A stretch of DNA of 64,000 nt from Acidimicrobiia bacterium. GTDB taxonomy: Bacteria; Actinomycetota; Acidimicrobiia; Acidimicrobiales; CAIXPF01. The notes under the pieces are model-generated. The model saw only the letters and a program-made list of their open reading frames with translations, did not search any database and had not been told where the DNA came from. Each line of letters starts with the position of its first letter. Within the stretch, counting starts at the first letter, position 1. The DNA is taken from positions 372,001 to 436,000 of the forward strand of contig CANJRG010000001.1 in NCBI GenBank assembly GCA_947476745.1, written 5' to 3'. The position numbers and the translations under genes are program-made. This document shows, in pieces, positions 50,231-59,718 of the stretch.

Positions 50231-51466
50231 GTGAGGCTTCGACCCGAGCCCGTCAGCCCTGCAGGAGCGCACGCGTGGCAGCTCGCCGACGAGCTCGCCC
50301 GGTCCTGGGAACCGTCCGCCGCCGCGCGGGACCGCGCCGGACGGTTCGATCCGGCGCTGGTGCAGGAGATCCGCCGGAGTGGCCTGACCGGCTGCACCGC
50401 ACCCACCGAGCTCGGCGGCGGCGGTCTCGACCGGCTGAGCGACCTGATGGCCGTCATCCACCGTCTGGCCGTCGCTGACGGGTCGCTGGCGCTGGTGGTC
50501 CAGATGCACCTCAGTGGGGTGTGGGGCCTGGCCCGGTCCTGGCGGGCCGATCCCGACCCGCAGCGCGCGGTATTGCTGTCGGCGGTGGCGTCGGGCCGAG
50601 CGTGGCTGTGCGCCGCGGTGACCGAGGCCGGCACGAACTTCCTCCACCCCCGGGCCGTGCTGCGGGCCGGGACCGACGGCGGCTGGGTGCTCGAGGGGAC
50701 CAAGGTCTTCGTCACCGGCTCGCCAGCGGCGACCCATTTCTCGGCCAACACCCGGGTGGAGGGCGGCCCCCTCGACGGCCGGCTCGCCCAGGTCGTGGTC
50801 CCTGCCGACGCCGACGGGGTCCACATCGAAGACAACTGGGACGGCCTCGGCATGCGAGCTTCGGGTAGCGGCGTCGTCCGCTTCGAATCGGTCCACCTCG
50901 GACCCTCGAGCATCGTCCAGCCCGGCGGGCCCTACGGCGTATTCACCGCCGGGGCGTTGTGCGGGCGGGCCTTCGGCAACGTCGGTAACGTCACCGCCAT
51001 GGCCGGGCTGGCGTGCGCCGCCGAGGAACTGGCCCGCAAACGGGTCACCACCCGCAGCCGGGTCGACGCCGCCCCGCTGGCCCATCGCGCAACGGTGCGC
51101 CAGGCACTGGCGGAGCTGCAGACCGACGCCTACGCCCTCGCCGCCGTCGTCGGCCGGCTCGGCCGGCGGTCCGACGAGGTGGCCGACGCCCTACAGGACG
51201 ACCCCGCGTCGGTCGACGAGGCCCGTGCCCGGGAGTTCATGGCCGAGTTCCAGGCGGCGAAGCTCAACGTCAACCGCCTGGCCTGCCGGGTGGTCGACGC
51301 CGCTCTGGCCCTGGCCGGCGGCTCGGGTTACACCGGTGCCGACCCATTGGGACGCCTGGCCCGCGACGTACGGGCCGGTCTGTTCATGCAACCGTTCTCA
51401 CCCCACGAAGGCCTCGGCTTCATCGGCGCGGTCGCCGCCGGGGTCGACCCGGACGTGCTGGCCTGA
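50231..51466 (+). CDS. Acyl-CoA dehydrogenase family protein
   Basis: 411 residues. N-terminal helical domain (about 10-115), a beta domain with LCAAVTEAGTNFLHP (the FAD/substrate loop, usually xxTEPxxGSD) and GWVLEGTKVFVTGSPAATHF, then the C-terminal four-helix domain with GGSGYTGADPLGRLARDVRAG (about 355-375), which contacts FAD. No catalytic Glu at the usual place is obvious, so it may be an oxygenase-type relative (as in desulfurisation or hydroxylase flavoproteins) rather than a dehydrogenase. Start GTG 50231 follows CATGAT by 6 nt. Next gene begins 1 bp after its stop. Confidence 0.83.
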   Translation: MRLRPEPVSPAGAHAWQLADELARSWEPSAAARDRAGRFDPALVQEIRRSGLTGCTAPTELGGGGLDRLSDLMAVIHRLAVADGSLALVVQMHLSGVWGLARSWRADPDPQRAVLLSAVASGRAWLCAAVTEAGTNFLHPRAVLRAGTDGGWVLEGTKVFVTGSPAATHFSANTRVEGGPLDGRLAQVVVPADADGVHIEDNWDGLGMRASGSGVVRFESVHLGPSSIVQPGGPYGVFTAGALCGRAFGNVGNVTAMAGLACAAEELARKRVTTRSRVDAAPLAHRATVRQALAELQTDAYALAAVVGRLGRRSDEVADALQDDPASVDEARAREFMAEFQAAKLNVNRLACRVVDAALALAGGSGYTGADPLGRLARDVRAGLFMQPFSPHEGLGFIGAVAAGVDPDVLA

Positions 51467-51467
51467 C

Positions 51468-52667
51468 ATGGCCCGTTCCGACCGACGACGTCGAGGCGGC
51501 AACGGCCGCTGGCGCTGGGTCCTGGCCCTCGCGGTGCTGCTCGCCGTGGTCGCAGCGCTGGTCGTGGCCGACCGCAAGCCGTCGACACCCTCCCAACTCC
51601 TCGCGCCGACCACCGTCGGTCCGACCGAGGGCCAGGCGCCGGTCGGACCCGATGTAACCGAGACCCAACTCCCCGTACCTTCCAGCATGTCCGGCACCCT
51701 CTACGTCCTCGGGAAGGACGCCACGCTCACCGAGATCGACCTGCCGACCGGTCGCACCCGATCGGCCCGGCTCACCTTCCGGGTCGAACCCGGGCCGACC
51801 ACCCAGGTGGTGCCCCTGCGCGACGTCGTGCTGATCGGAACCCGCCGGCAGGTCTTCATGGTGGATCGGGCCACCCTGGCCGAACAGAACCGGCTCGCCG
51901 ACGAGCGCTGGATCGTTGGGTCCCCGGACGGCACCTGGGCGGCACTGGTGCCCTTCGGCGCCGCGGCCAGCGATGTCATCATGCTCGACGGGGCCGGCAT
52001 CGCCGACCGCCAGCGCACGGTGCGGCTGCCGGCCGGGGTCACCGCCGTCGGCGCAGTGTCCGCCGGGCTGGTGCTCGACGCAGCGGGCACCCTGCAACTA
52101 CGCCCACGCGACGGCACCACCGGTCCGACTCTCGGTACCGGTCGGTATGTCGCCTCGGGGGCGACGGCGCTGGCCCGCTTGGTCTGCCAGCAGCTGACCT
52201 GCACGCTGCACACCGGCACCACCGCCCAACCCGACCAGGTGGTCCTCGACGGCGTCAACCCGGCCGGGTCGTGGGAGCTCGGTGCCGGCGGCGTGTTCGC
52301 CCCGCGTGGCGAAGCGCTGGCCATGATCTCCGTGGCCACCACCGGCTCCTCCGGCGGGGCCATGGCCCGCGTGGTCGGCCTCGGCCAGACGCCGCCGGCG
52401 TGGCGCAGCAGCCCCGTGGTGGCCGCCGAGCCGGCCACCCCACCGGCACTGGCCTTCACCGCCGACGGGGCCACGCTGGTGCACGCCTCGTCGCAGGGGC
52501 TGGTGTTCTGGGCCGTCGGCTCCGCCCCGACGACACCCGGGGCCGGTGGCGGGATGAACAAGGCCGACGAGCTGCCCTTCGCCACGCCGGTGCTGGCACT
52601 CGGGGTGACGGCACAGCCACCGCCACCGCCCCCACCTCAGTCGGGCCCGCCGCCCTCGTTCGCCTGA
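51468..52667 (+). CDS. Membrane-anchored protein, probable beta-propeller, Pro-rich end
   Basis: 399 residues. Basic start, one membrane helix (about 17-35), a linker, then about 330 residues of repeated short strands (TLYVLGKDATLTEIDLPTGRTRSARL, VFMVDRATLAEQN, VIMLDGAGIADRQ, LVLDAAGTLQLRPRDG) resembling WD40/YVTN-like propeller blades. It ends in a poly-Pro stretch QPPPPPPPQSGPPP. It should face outside the membrane. No enzymatic signature. Start ATG 51468 lies 1 bp after the acyl-CoA dehydrogenase stop, so translation is likely coupled. Function unknown. Confidence 0.75.
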   Translation: MARSDRRRRGGNGRWRWVLALAVLLAVVAALVVADRKPSTPSQLLAPTTVGPTEGQAPVGPDVTETQLPVPSSMSGTLYVLGKDATLTEIDLPTGRTRSARLTFRVEPGPTTQVVPLRDVVLIGTRRQVFMVDRATLAEQNRLADERWIVGSPDGTWAALVPFGAAASDVIMLDGAGIADRQRTVRLPAGVTAVGAVSAGLVLDAAGTLQLRPRDGTTGPTLGTGRYVASGATALARLVCQQLTCTLHTGTTAQPDQVVLDGVNPAGSWELGAGGVFAPRGEALAMISVATTGSSGGAMARVVGLGQTPPAWRSSPVVAAEPATPPALAFTADGATLVHASSQGLVFWAVGSAPTTPGAGGGMNKADELPFATPVLALGVTAQPPPPPPPQSGPPPSFA

Positions 52668-52732
52668 GCCGACGACGCGCGGCCTGCACCGGGGCCAGGA
52701 GGCAGAACCGGAACCGTCGCTAGTGTGACGCC

Positions 52733-54526
52733 ATGTCGCTCACCGATGCCGAACGCACCGCCGCCGACGCCGCATGGGACCTCGAGACGCTGCTGGGCAA
52801 CGGCAACGTCGACGATCTGCTCGACCGGGCCGCCGTTCTCGCCGAGGGTGTCGCCGGCCACCGCGGACGCCTCGCCGAGTTGTCCGCGGACGAGTGGGTA
52901 GCCCTGATGCAGACCACCGCCGAGCTGCACGAGGTCCTCAACCGGGCCGGCAGCTACGCCGGCCTGCACACCGCTACCGACACCGCCGACCCCGAGAAGG
53001 GCGCGCTGCTCGCCCGGGTCCAGGAACGCGGGACCACCCTGTCCACCAAGCTGATCTTCTTCGACATCGAGTGGGCCGAGCTCGACGACGGCGTGGCCGA
53101 AGCGGTCCTCGTCGACGAGCGGATGGCCTTCTGCGCCCATCACCTGCGCTCGGCCCGCCGCTACCGGCCGTATCTGCTCACCGAGGCCGAGGAACGTATC
53201 GACACCGAGAAGTCCCAGACCGCGTCGCAGGCCTGGACGCGGCTGTTCGGCGAGTTGATCTCCGCCATCGACGTCCAGCTGCCCGACCAACCCGGCCCGG
53301 TGAAGCTGGAACAGGGCCTGGCCCTGCTGTCCCATCCCGAGCGAACGGTGCGGCAGGCCGCCGCGCAGGCCGTCACCGAGGGCTTGCGGCCCGGGCTGCG
53401 CACCCGTGCCTTCATCTTCAACACCCTGCTGCTCGACAAGTCAGTCGAGGACCGGCTCCGCTCGTACCCGACGTGGCTGTCCTCGCGAAACCTCTCCAAC
53501 GAGGCGTCCGACGCCTCCGTCGACGCCCTCGTCGCCGCGGTCCAGGCCCGTTACGACCTGCCCCAGCGCTGGTATGCCACCAAGGCCGCCATCCTCGGCG
53601 TCGACCGTCTCGCCGACTACGACCGGATGGCCTCCGTCGCGGCGTCCGAGGCCGAGTTCGGCTGGACCCAGGCCAAGGACCTGGTGCTCGACAGCTACGC
53701 CAGCTTCTCACCCCAGCTTGCCGATGCAGCCCGCAGGTTCTTCGCCGAGTCGTGGATCGATGCACCGATACGGCCGGCCAAGCGGCCCGGGGCGTTCTGT
53801 GCGTACACCGTGCCGTCACACCATCCCTATGTGCTGCTCAACTGGACCGGGAAGCGCCGCGACGTGATGACCCTGGCCCACGAGCTGGGCCACGGCCTGC
53901 ACGCCTACCTCGCTCGGCCACAGGGCATCTTCCACATGAGCACCCCGCTGACCCTCGCCGAGACGGCCTCGGTGTTCGGCGAGACGGTCACCTTCGGGCG
54001 GCTGCTGGAGGACACCACCGATCCCGGCGAACGCCTGGCCCTGCTGGCGGAGAGCATCGAGGGCGCCATCGCCACGGTGTTCCGCCAGACGGCGATGAAC
54101 CGGTTCGAACATGCCGTGCACACCCACCGGCGCGAGGTCGGCGAGCTGTCCCTCGACGACTTCGGCCGCCACTGGTACGAGACCCAGACGGCGATGCTCG
54201 GTGATGCCGTCGAGGTGACCGACGACTACCGGACGTGGTGGAGCTACATCCCGCACTTCATCAATACGCCGGGGTACGTGTACGCCTACGCCTACGGCCA
54301 GCTGCTGGCACTGTCGGTCTACAAGCGCTACCAGGAGCAGGGAGCCGATTTCGTGCCGGCCTACCTGCAGCTGCTCGCCACCGGCGGATCGCTGCCTCCC
54401 GAGCAGTTGGCCCGGCTGGTCGGGTGCGAGCTGACCGACCCGGGGTTCTGGGACGGCGGCCTGGCCATCATCGAGCAGCAGCTCGAAGCCGCCACTGTGG
54501 CGGCGAGGGCCGCGGGGCGGCTCTGA
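52733..54526 (+). CDS. pepF: Oligoendopeptidase F, M3 family
   Basis: 597 residues. Zinc peptidase cutting short peptides in the cytoplasm. MTLAHELGHGLHAYLA (HExxH as HELGH, about 382-397), then LTLAETASVFGE with the third ligand Glu about 25 residues later. The C-terminal YVYAYAYGQLLALSVYKRYQ is characteristic of PepF. Start ATG 52733 has TAGTGT 6 nt upstream, so it is leaderless. Convergent with the enoyl-CoA hydratase gene; the two stops are 4 bp apart. Confidence 0.94.
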   Translation: MSLTDAERTAADAAWDLETLLGNGNVDDLLDRAAVLAEGVAGHRGRLAELSADEWVALMQTTAELHEVLNRAGSYAGLHTATDTADPEKGALLARVQERGTTLSTKLIFFDIEWAELDDGVAEAVLVDERMAFCAHHLRSARRYRPYLLTEAEERIDTEKSQTASQAWTRLFGELISAIDVQLPDQPGPVKLEQGLALLSHPERTVRQAAAQAVTEGLRPGLRTRAFIFNTLLLDKSVEDRLRSYPTWLSSRNLSNEASDASVDALVAAVQARYDLPQRWYATKAAILGVDRLADYDRMASVAASEAEFGWTQAKDLVLDSYASFSPQLADAARRFFAESWIDAPIRPAKRPGAFCAYTVPSHHPYVLLNWTGKRRDVMTLAHELGHGLHAYLARPQGIFHMSTPLTLAETASVFGETVTFGRLLEDTTDPGERLALLAESIEGAIATVFRQTAMNRFEHAVHTHRREVGELSLDDFGRHWYETQTAMLGDAVEVTDDYRTWWSYIPHFINTPGYVYAYAYGQLLALSVYKRYQEQGADFVPAYLQLLATGGSLPPEQLARLVGCELTDPGFWDGGLAIIEQQLEAATVAARAAGRL

Positions 54527-54530
54527 GCGC

Positions 54531-55307
54531 TCAGAGGCCCGCGATACCGGTGAAGTCCGGGTCCCGCTTGTCGAGGAACGCCGCCACCGCCTCGCGGTTG
54601 GCGGGCCCACCGACGAGCCTGGCGAAGGCCGCGACCTCGCGGTCATGCGCGGCCAGCACCGCCGTGGTGTGGTTGGCGGCCAGCATCAGGCGCTTGGTCT
54701 CCACCAGCGACGGAATCGGGTTGGCGGCGATCTCCTGCGCCACGGCCTGGGTCTCGGCGTCGAGGTCCTCGTCGTCGCACACCCGCCAGACCAGGCCCAT
54801 CTCGAGGCACTCCCGGGCGTCGAACCATCGGCCGGTCAGCAGCACGTAGGCGGCCTGCTGCCAGCCCATCCGGGCGGCGAAGGTGTAGCTGCTACCGGCT
54901 TCCGGGGCCACCCCGAGCTGCGGGAACGGCGTCCGCAAACGAGCACCTCGGGCCATCAGCGCCAGGTCGCAGTGGCCGAGGATGGTCATACCGATTCCCA
55001 CGCCGATGCCGTTGACCGCGGCGATGAGCGGCTTGGGGAACTCCGCCAGCGCACTCAGCATGGACGGGAAGTGGTAGGGCCCGGCATCAGGTCCGTAGGA
55101 CGCCAGCATCTCGGTCAGGTCCTGACCCGCCGAGAAGCCGCGACCCGACCCGGTGATAACCACGACGGCGACCCCGGGGTCCTCCGCAGCGGCCGACAAG
55201 CCGTCACGGATCGCCGCGAACACCTCGTTGTTCATCGCGTTGAGCGCTTTGGGCCGGTCGATGCGCAGCGTGCGCACCCGGCCGTTGTCCTCGGTCTTGA
55301 GCACCAT
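54531..55307 (-). CDS. Enoyl-CoA hydratase/isomerase family protein
   Basis: 258 residues, crotonase fold. RIDRPKALNAMN, GFSAGQDLTEM (about 58-68) and VNGIGVGIGMTILGHCDLALMA (oxyanion hole). PFPQLGVAPEAGSSY lies where hydratases have the second catalytic Glu; Glu is present (APEAGSS), and this form is common in isomerase-like members. The C-terminus AAFLDKRDPDF is standard. Start ATG 55307 follows CAGACT by 7 nt. Substrate unknown. Not adjacent to other beta-oxidation genes apart from the desaturase on the same strand. Confidence 0.88.
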   Translation of the reverse strand: MVLKTEDNGRVRTLRIDRPKALNAMNNEVFAAIRDGLSAAAEDPGVAVVVITGSGRGFSAGQDLTEMLASYGPDAGPYHFPSMLSALAEFPKPLIAAVNGIGVGIGMTILGHCDLALMARGARLRTPFPQLGVAPEAGSSYTFAARMGWQQAAYVLLTGRWFDARECLEMGLVWRVCDDEDLDAETQAVAQEIAANPIPSLVETKRLMLAANHTTAVLAAHDREVAAFARLVGGPANREAVAAFLDKRDPDFTGIAGL

Positions 55308-55355
55308 GACCAGGAGTCTGCCCGCGATCAGCCGTCGACGCCCGTCCGGAGCGGA

Positions 55356-56285
55356 TCAGGCCAGCGCGTCGACCCGGTCGCCCCGCTTGTTCAGCAGGCG
55401 TCGGCTCAGGCGACCGAGCCGCTGAACCCGCTTGAGCAGCCTGTCGCGGGCCCGCTCCGCTTCGTCGTCGAGGCCGGTCAGCTCGGGGATCCGCCAGGTG
55501 TTGTGGACCAACGGCTGCACGATGCGGTCGTGATGGGAGGCCAGGTCGTAGATACCGGCCCGGGCGATGACCTGGGCGTGCCGGTCGAACCCCGGAATGC
55601 CCAGACCGGGCATTGCGAAGTCGCGGACGACCTCCTCCAGGGCGATCACCGTGCCGCTGGGATCAGCCTCGAGGCAGGCGGTCACCATGTCCCGGTAGAA
55701 CATGAAGTGCATGTTCTCGTCGAACGCGACCCGCGCCATGACGTTGTAGCCGGCCGGGTCGCCGAGCAGCTTGCCGGTGTTCAGGTGGGAGACGCGAGTG
55801 GCCAGCTCCTGCATCGCCAGGTAGCAGAACCCGATCTGCGGAGTCTGCGGCTTGGGCGTGTTTGCGCCGGTGACCTGGGCCATGCGGGCCCGCTCGAGCT
55901 CCCAGGGGTCGATCGCCCGCGACACCGTGAGATAGTCCCGGATGGCGATCGCGTGTCGGCCCTCCTCGGCGGTCCAACGCCGGGTCCAGTAGCCGTAGGC
56001 ATCGTCCGTGCCGAAGACCCGGTCGATGGCGTTGAAATAGTACGGCAGGTTGTCCTCGGTGAGGAGGTTGACGTAGAGCGCCGATCGGGCCGCCTCGGAC
56101 AGCGGAACCTCGCCGACATCGGAGTCCTCCGGCTGCCAGCCTCGTTCCGGGTCGAACTCGCGTGCGCGGCCCCACGGGACCAGTTCGTGGGGGAACCACT
56201 CCTTGGAGGTGGTGAGATGGCGCTCGACCAGGCGGGCCGCGGTCGGTTCGAGCTCCGACAGCAGGGCGGCGGGGCTGAGAGTCAT
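55356..56285 (-). CDS. Ferritin-like acyl-ACP desaturase (DesA type)
   Basis: 309 residues. Soluble di-iron desaturase of the FA_desaturase_2 family found in mycobacteria and relatives. Iron-site motifs: TAEEGRHAIA (ExxH, about 105-114) and FDENMHFMFYRDM (ExxH, about 180-192), with earlier Glu in LLTEDNLPYY. It should introduce a double bond in acyl-ACP or acyl-CoA using O2. Start ATG 56285 has RBS GGAGG. The upstream region (56286-56568, 283 bp) has an AT-rich TTTAGGTTAG whose left half resembles a DtxR/IdeR box, but the right half does not match. Confidence 0.88.
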   Translation of the reverse strand: MTLSPAALLSELEPTAARLVERHLTTSKEWFPHELVPWGRAREFDPERGWQPEDSDVGEVPLSEAARSALYVNLLTEDNLPYYFNAIDRVFGTDDAYGYWTRRWTAEEGRHAIAIRDYLTVSRAIDPWELERARMAQVTGANTPKPQTPQIGFCYLAMQELATRVSHLNTGKLLGDPAGYNVMARVAFDENMHFMFYRDMVTACLEADPSGTVIALEEVVRDFAMPGLGIPGFDRHAQVIARAGIYDLASHHDRIVQPLVHNTWRIPELTGLDDEAERARDRLLKRVQRLGRLSRRLLNKRGDRVDALA

Positions 56286-56568
56286 GGTCCTCCACATCGA
56301 GCTTCGAAAAGCCAATTTAGGTTAGTCGCAACGGTCATTTTCCGCAGATTCGACCTGCCTTGCCCGCCGGTTCCGCACCTTCGGAACAGTCCGCCACCGC
56401 AGTGGCGGCGCCCGAGCCGTGGGTCGCGACCCTAGCGGGTAGGTCGGGGGCTACGCGCAGCCTGCCCGCCCAGCGCACCTCGTGACCCCCGGGTCAGCAG
56501 CGATCGTGCCTCCGAACCGGGCCGCGCCCGGCCGCCCGCATCGGGGTTCACGACGACGACGCCGTGCG

Positions 56569-57282
56569 TCAGCGAGGCACCGACGGGCGCGGTTCGGGGG
56601 CGTCCGGGGCCTCGTCCGCCGGGCCGGACAACGACCGCACGATGGCCGTCAGGTTCGCCACCTCGGCCTCGAGCCGCTCGACCTGTCGCTGCAGCCGGAC
56701 GACCCGGACCGCCAGCGGTTCACCGGGCTCGGCCGGCCACGCGACGTCGCCCGGGTGCTCGCGCCGGTCGACCCCTCCCGGACCGGCCCGGTCAGGACCG
56801 GACGCGGTCGCCGTCGGCAGAGGATCGGTGCCCGCAGGCACGCCGTCGACCGGGTGGGCCAGCAGGAAGCCCTCGAGCCGGTCCGCATCGGCACCGAGCT
56901 CGCGCAGCACCGTGGTCGCCGTCGCCCCGTCGTGGTGCAACAGGGCGAGCAACAGATGGGCGCTCGTGACGACGTCCTCGCCGAGCGCCCGGGCCTCCCA
57001 GCGCGAGCGGGCCAGCACGAGCTCGACGGCGGCCGTGCGCGGAGGGGTGACGGCCAGGGCGTGCGGTCCTCGCCCCAGCAGCTGCTCCAGCCCGGACGCG
57101 ACCTCATCGCCGTCGAGCCCGCAACGTGCCAGGGCCAGCTCGGCGGCGCAGCCAGGCACCCGGGCCAGCCCGACGAGCAGGTGTTCAGTACCCACGTAGT
57201 GGTGGGCCAAGCCGTGAGCGACCGCCTCAGCCCGGGTCAACGCCAACCGTGCCTGCGAGTTCAGATGGTCCAGCACCGGCAC
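56569..57282 (-). CDS. Clp N-terminal repeat domain protein without ATPase
   Basis: 237 residues. Two Clp_N (R domain) repeats as at the N-terminus of ClpC/ClpA: LNSQARLALTRAEAVAHGLAHHYVGTEHLLVGLA (about 7-40) and ARSRWEARALGEDVVTSAHLLLALLHHDG (about 88-118). A Pro/Gly linker follows, then a short coiled coil (VRVVRLQRQVERLEAEVANLTAIVRSL, about 190-217). No AAA+ module. Such proteins may bind Clp substrates or adaptors (inference). GTG 57282, with in-frame GTG 57276 as alternative; GGGAGGGAGC is the RBS and TAGGCT (57297-57302) the -10. Divergent from the TPR gene. Confidence 0.82.
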   Translation of the reverse strand: MPVLDHLNSQARLALTRAEAVAHGLAHHYVGTEHLLVGLARVPGCAAELALARCGLDGDEVASGLEQLLGRGPHALAVTPPRTAAVELVLARSRWEARALGEDVVTSAHLLLALLHHDGATATTVLRELGADADRLEGFLLAHPVDGVPAGTDPLPTATASGPDRAGPGGVDRREHPGDVAWPAEPGEPLAVRVVRLQRQVERLEAEVANLTAIVRSLSGPADEAPDAPEPRPSVPR

Positions 57283-57365
57283 GCTCCCTCCCGCTCAGCC
57301 TACCGAGCGTCTGCGGACCGCGACCGTCGCCGAAACAGCAGGTGGCCCGGAAGTAGGATGCCGAC

Positions 57366-58367
57366 GTGGTCTCCGATGCGGTGCGTGACGCGCAGGGCGC
57401 GCTCGAGCAGATTCGTGGACGCCATGATGCGGCGACGACCGCACTGGCGCTCCTCCGTCTCGGCCGGGCGCTGGCCGCCGACGGCCAGGCCGCGGCGGCA
57501 GCCGACGCGTTCGGCATCGCCGCCACCACCGGCGCCGACGTCGAACTCCAGGCGGAGGCCCTCGCCGGAGCGGCTGCGGCCTGCTACCGCGACAATCAGC
57601 TCGACGAAGCCCTGAACCGCTGCCATGAGGCACTCGCGCGCTTCGCGCAGCTCGGCGATGCCCACGCCTGCAGCCGCCTCGAGGCGAACTGCGCCATCCT
57701 CCATCGCGACCGCGGCGAGTGGGAACGGGCGGCGGAGGCCGCCGAACGCTCCAAGCAGTGGCAGGCTGCGGCTCCCACGGCACCCGCCTTCGGCAGCGCA
57801 ACAGTGGTGCCGGCACTGGGCCGGCCCGACGATCCCGCCGCCTCCGAGGCCGACCTCGGCGCTGCGCTCGAACACGACGCCGGCCGGGTCCTCGACCGGT
57901 ACGGACCGGCCCAAGCGCTCCCTGCCTGCTTCGCCGCCTTCACCCACTACCGGCGTACCGGCGACGAAGCAGGCTGCTACCGCAGTGTCCTGCTGCTGGG
58001 CACCGTCTACCAGGAACTCGGCCGTTGGAACGACGCGCTCCGCGCACTCTCCGACGCAGGCCAACTGGCCACAGCCGGCGGCCAGAGCGACGACCTGCCC
58101 TTCATCCGGGCCGGTCTGGCGGCCACCTATGTGGCGATCGGCCAGTTCGAGGTCGGTGCCGGTCTCGCAGCCGCCGCGGTGGAGGGCTACCGGGTGAGCG
58201 GCGATCGCATCGGTCTGGGGCGAGCCATGGTGACCCACGGCCAGTGCCTTGCCGCCCTCGGCGACCACGCCACGGCGCGCCAGATCTGGGAGAGCGCTCA
58301 CCCGTTACTCAGCGGCTACGACCCCGAGGGCGAACAGGCGCTGGCGTCGCTGCTGCAGGGTCGCTGA
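57366..58367 (+). CDS. Tetratricopeptide-repeat protein
   Basis: 333 residues, almost all helical. Paired helices recur about every 34-40 residues: TTALALLRLGRALAADGQAAAAADAFGIAA, LAGAAAACYRDNQLDEALNRCHEALARF, LGTVYQELGRWNDALRALSDAGQLA, LAATYVAIGQFEVGAGLAAAAVEGY, HGQCLAALGDHATARQIWESA. TPR scaffolds hold other proteins. No catalytic domain, signal or membrane helix. Start GTG 57366 has TAGGAT (57354-57359) 6 nt upstream, so it is leaderless. It sits back to back with the Clp_N protein gene, so a joint role in proteostasis can be imagined but is untested. Confidence 0.82.
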   Translation: MVSDAVRDAQGALEQIRGRHDAATTALALLRLGRALAADGQAAAAADAFGIAATTGADVELQAEALAGAAAACYRDNQLDEALNRCHEALARFAQLGDAHACSRLEANCAILHRDRGEWERAAEAAERSKQWQAAAPTAPAFGSATVVPALGRPDDPAASEADLGAALEHDAGRVLDRYGPAQALPACFAAFTHYRRTGDEAGCYRSVLLLGTVYQELGRWNDALRALSDAGQLATAGGQSDDLPFIRAGLAATYVAIGQFEVGAGLAAAAVEGYRVSGDRIGLGRAMVTHGQCLAALGDHATARQIWESAHPLLSGYDPEGEQALASLLQGR

Positions 58368-58379
58368 ACGGGGTTTCGC

Positions 58380-58859
58380 TCAGGGAGCGATCGGCGTGTT
58401 CTCGACGCCGGTGATCTGATCGGGCTTGGTCGGCCGCTGGAAGGCGAGGGTGAACTCGACCGGGGCCGCAGCGCCCTCCTCGGCAGGCGTACCCATGTGG
58501 GCGGTCACCACGAAGTTGCGACCCATCTTGCGCCACGAGCCGTACCAGCTCGCGTCGCGCTTGGCCTGGGGCTTCTGCACCGGCTCCCAACCCTGCGACT
58601 CGAGCACCTTGTCGTAGGCCTTGACCACGTTCTCCGGGCTCGACCCGGCAAGCGACAGCGTCTCGGTCTGCACCAGGTCGACCGTCTTGGATTCTTTCCT
58701 GGTGCTGTCATCAGGCCGCCACAGGTCGGCGAAGCGGATCTCCTCGAAACGCTCCCCGCCAACGGTCGGCTGCGAGGACGGATCGACGCCCTCGCCACAG
58801 GCCATCAGGCCGGCCGCTCCGACGGCCAGGGCGAACGCGGTGAACACAGAGCGAGACAT
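58380..58859 (-). CDS. Lipoprotein of unknown function
   Basis: 159 residues. MSRSVFTAFALAVGAAGLMAC is a lipoprotein signal (lipobox LMAC, Cys about 21). The mature domain, about 130 residues, has ENVVKAYDKVLESQGWEPVQ (helix), SWYGSWRKMGRNFVVTAHMGTP and VEFTLAFQRPTK strands, an alpha/beta fold I cannot name. Start ATG 58859; a TACGCT -10 lies 28 nt upstream, so a short leader is likely. Convergent with the TPR gene (12 bp). Confidence 0.78.
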   Translation of the reverse strand: MSRSVFTAFALAVGAAGLMACGEGVDPSSQPTVGGERFEEIRFADLWRPDDSTRKESKTVDLVQTETLSLAGSSPENVVKAYDKVLESQGWEPVQKPQAKRDASWYGSWRKMGRNFVVTAHMGTPAEEGAAAPVEFTLAFQRPTKPDQITGVENTPIAP

Positions 58860-58948
58860 CCGGTGCTGTCGAACCACGAGGCGGCAGCGTAGTGGACACC
58901 CACCCACTTCAACACGTCGCCCGTCGACCGCCAGGTGTCCTCGGCCGG

Positions 58949-59668
58949 TCAGCGGGCCGGGTCGGGCCGGTCGGCGCGCATCCGCACCACCCGGGCCGGC
59001 GACCCGACGGCGACGCTGTGATCGGGGAGGTCGTGGGTCACCACGCTGCCGGCGCCGACGGCAACGCCCCGGCCGATGGTCACCCCGGGCAGGACGACGA
59101 CGCCGGCCCCGAGCCATGACCCGTCGCCGATGTGCACCGGCAGCTCCGGGGCCGGGTCCTGCCGGCCGATGGGCAGATCGAGCCGCTCCAACCCATGGTT
59201 CTGGTCGGTCACGTAGACGTTGGGGCCGGTGTAGACGTCGTCGCCGATGACGATGCGGTAGTGCCCGACGATGGAACTGCCCCGGCCGATCAGGCAGCGG
59301 TCGCCGATCTCCACGATGGCGTCGTGCAGCAGCAGCTGGCCGGGAACCATGCCCGCCGAAAGGCTGACCATCGGCCCGATGATGGTGTCGCGGCCGATGT
59401 GTATGGCGTGCTCGTTGTAGAGCGCCGTCCACGGGAAGGCCAGCAAGCTGCCCTCACCGAAACACCCGAAGCGGGCGGCCCGGGCCGTGCCGGCGTGCAC
59501 CGAAGCCGCAAACGCGACGTCGTCCCAGCGGCGGTGCAGCGCATCGACCAAGCGGACCCGCAGCCGGGCCCGGTACGTGGCCCACCAGGAGCTCGCCACG
59601 CTCCCACCGCCGGATCGACCCCCGTTACCCCATCGGCCCCATCGGCCCCATCGACCTCGGGCGAACAC
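58949..59668 (-). CDS. Hexapeptide-repeat acyltransferase (left-handed beta-helix)
   Basis: 239 residues from GTG 59668. Repeated hexapeptides ([LIV]GxxxX) from about 85 onward: [94 protein letters not shown] supplies the catalytic His region of maltose/galactoside-type O-acetyltransferases. Acceptor probably a sugar or cell-wall glycan. GTG 59668 has TAGGTT (minus strand, 59675-59680) 6 nt upstream, which would give [14 protein letters not shown] from a local repeat; GTG 59599 with RBS GGTGGGAGC is the alternative (216 residues). Confidence 0.83.
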   Translation of the reverse strand: MFARGRWGRWGRWGNGGRSGGGSVASSWWATYRARLRVRLVDALHRRWDDVAFAASVHAGTARAARFGCFGEGSLLAFPWTALYNEHAIHIGRDTIIGPMVSLSAGMVPGQLLLHDAIVEIGDRCLIGRGSSIVGHYRIVIGDDVYTGPNVYVTDQNHGLERLDLPIGRQDPAPELPVHIGDGSWLGAGVVVLPGVTIGRGVAVGAGSVVTHDLPDHSVAVGSPARVVRMRADRPDPAR

Positions 59669-59718
59669 GGTGGGAACCTAGCCCGGCCGTGGCCGGCGCA
59701 GGGCCGTCGATCGGTCGG

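Noticed and set aside
54645-56435. 596-codon plus-strand frame over the hydratase and desaturase genes
   Set aside because: His/Gly/Arg-rich composition typical of antisense frames; the minus-strand genes have clear motifs.
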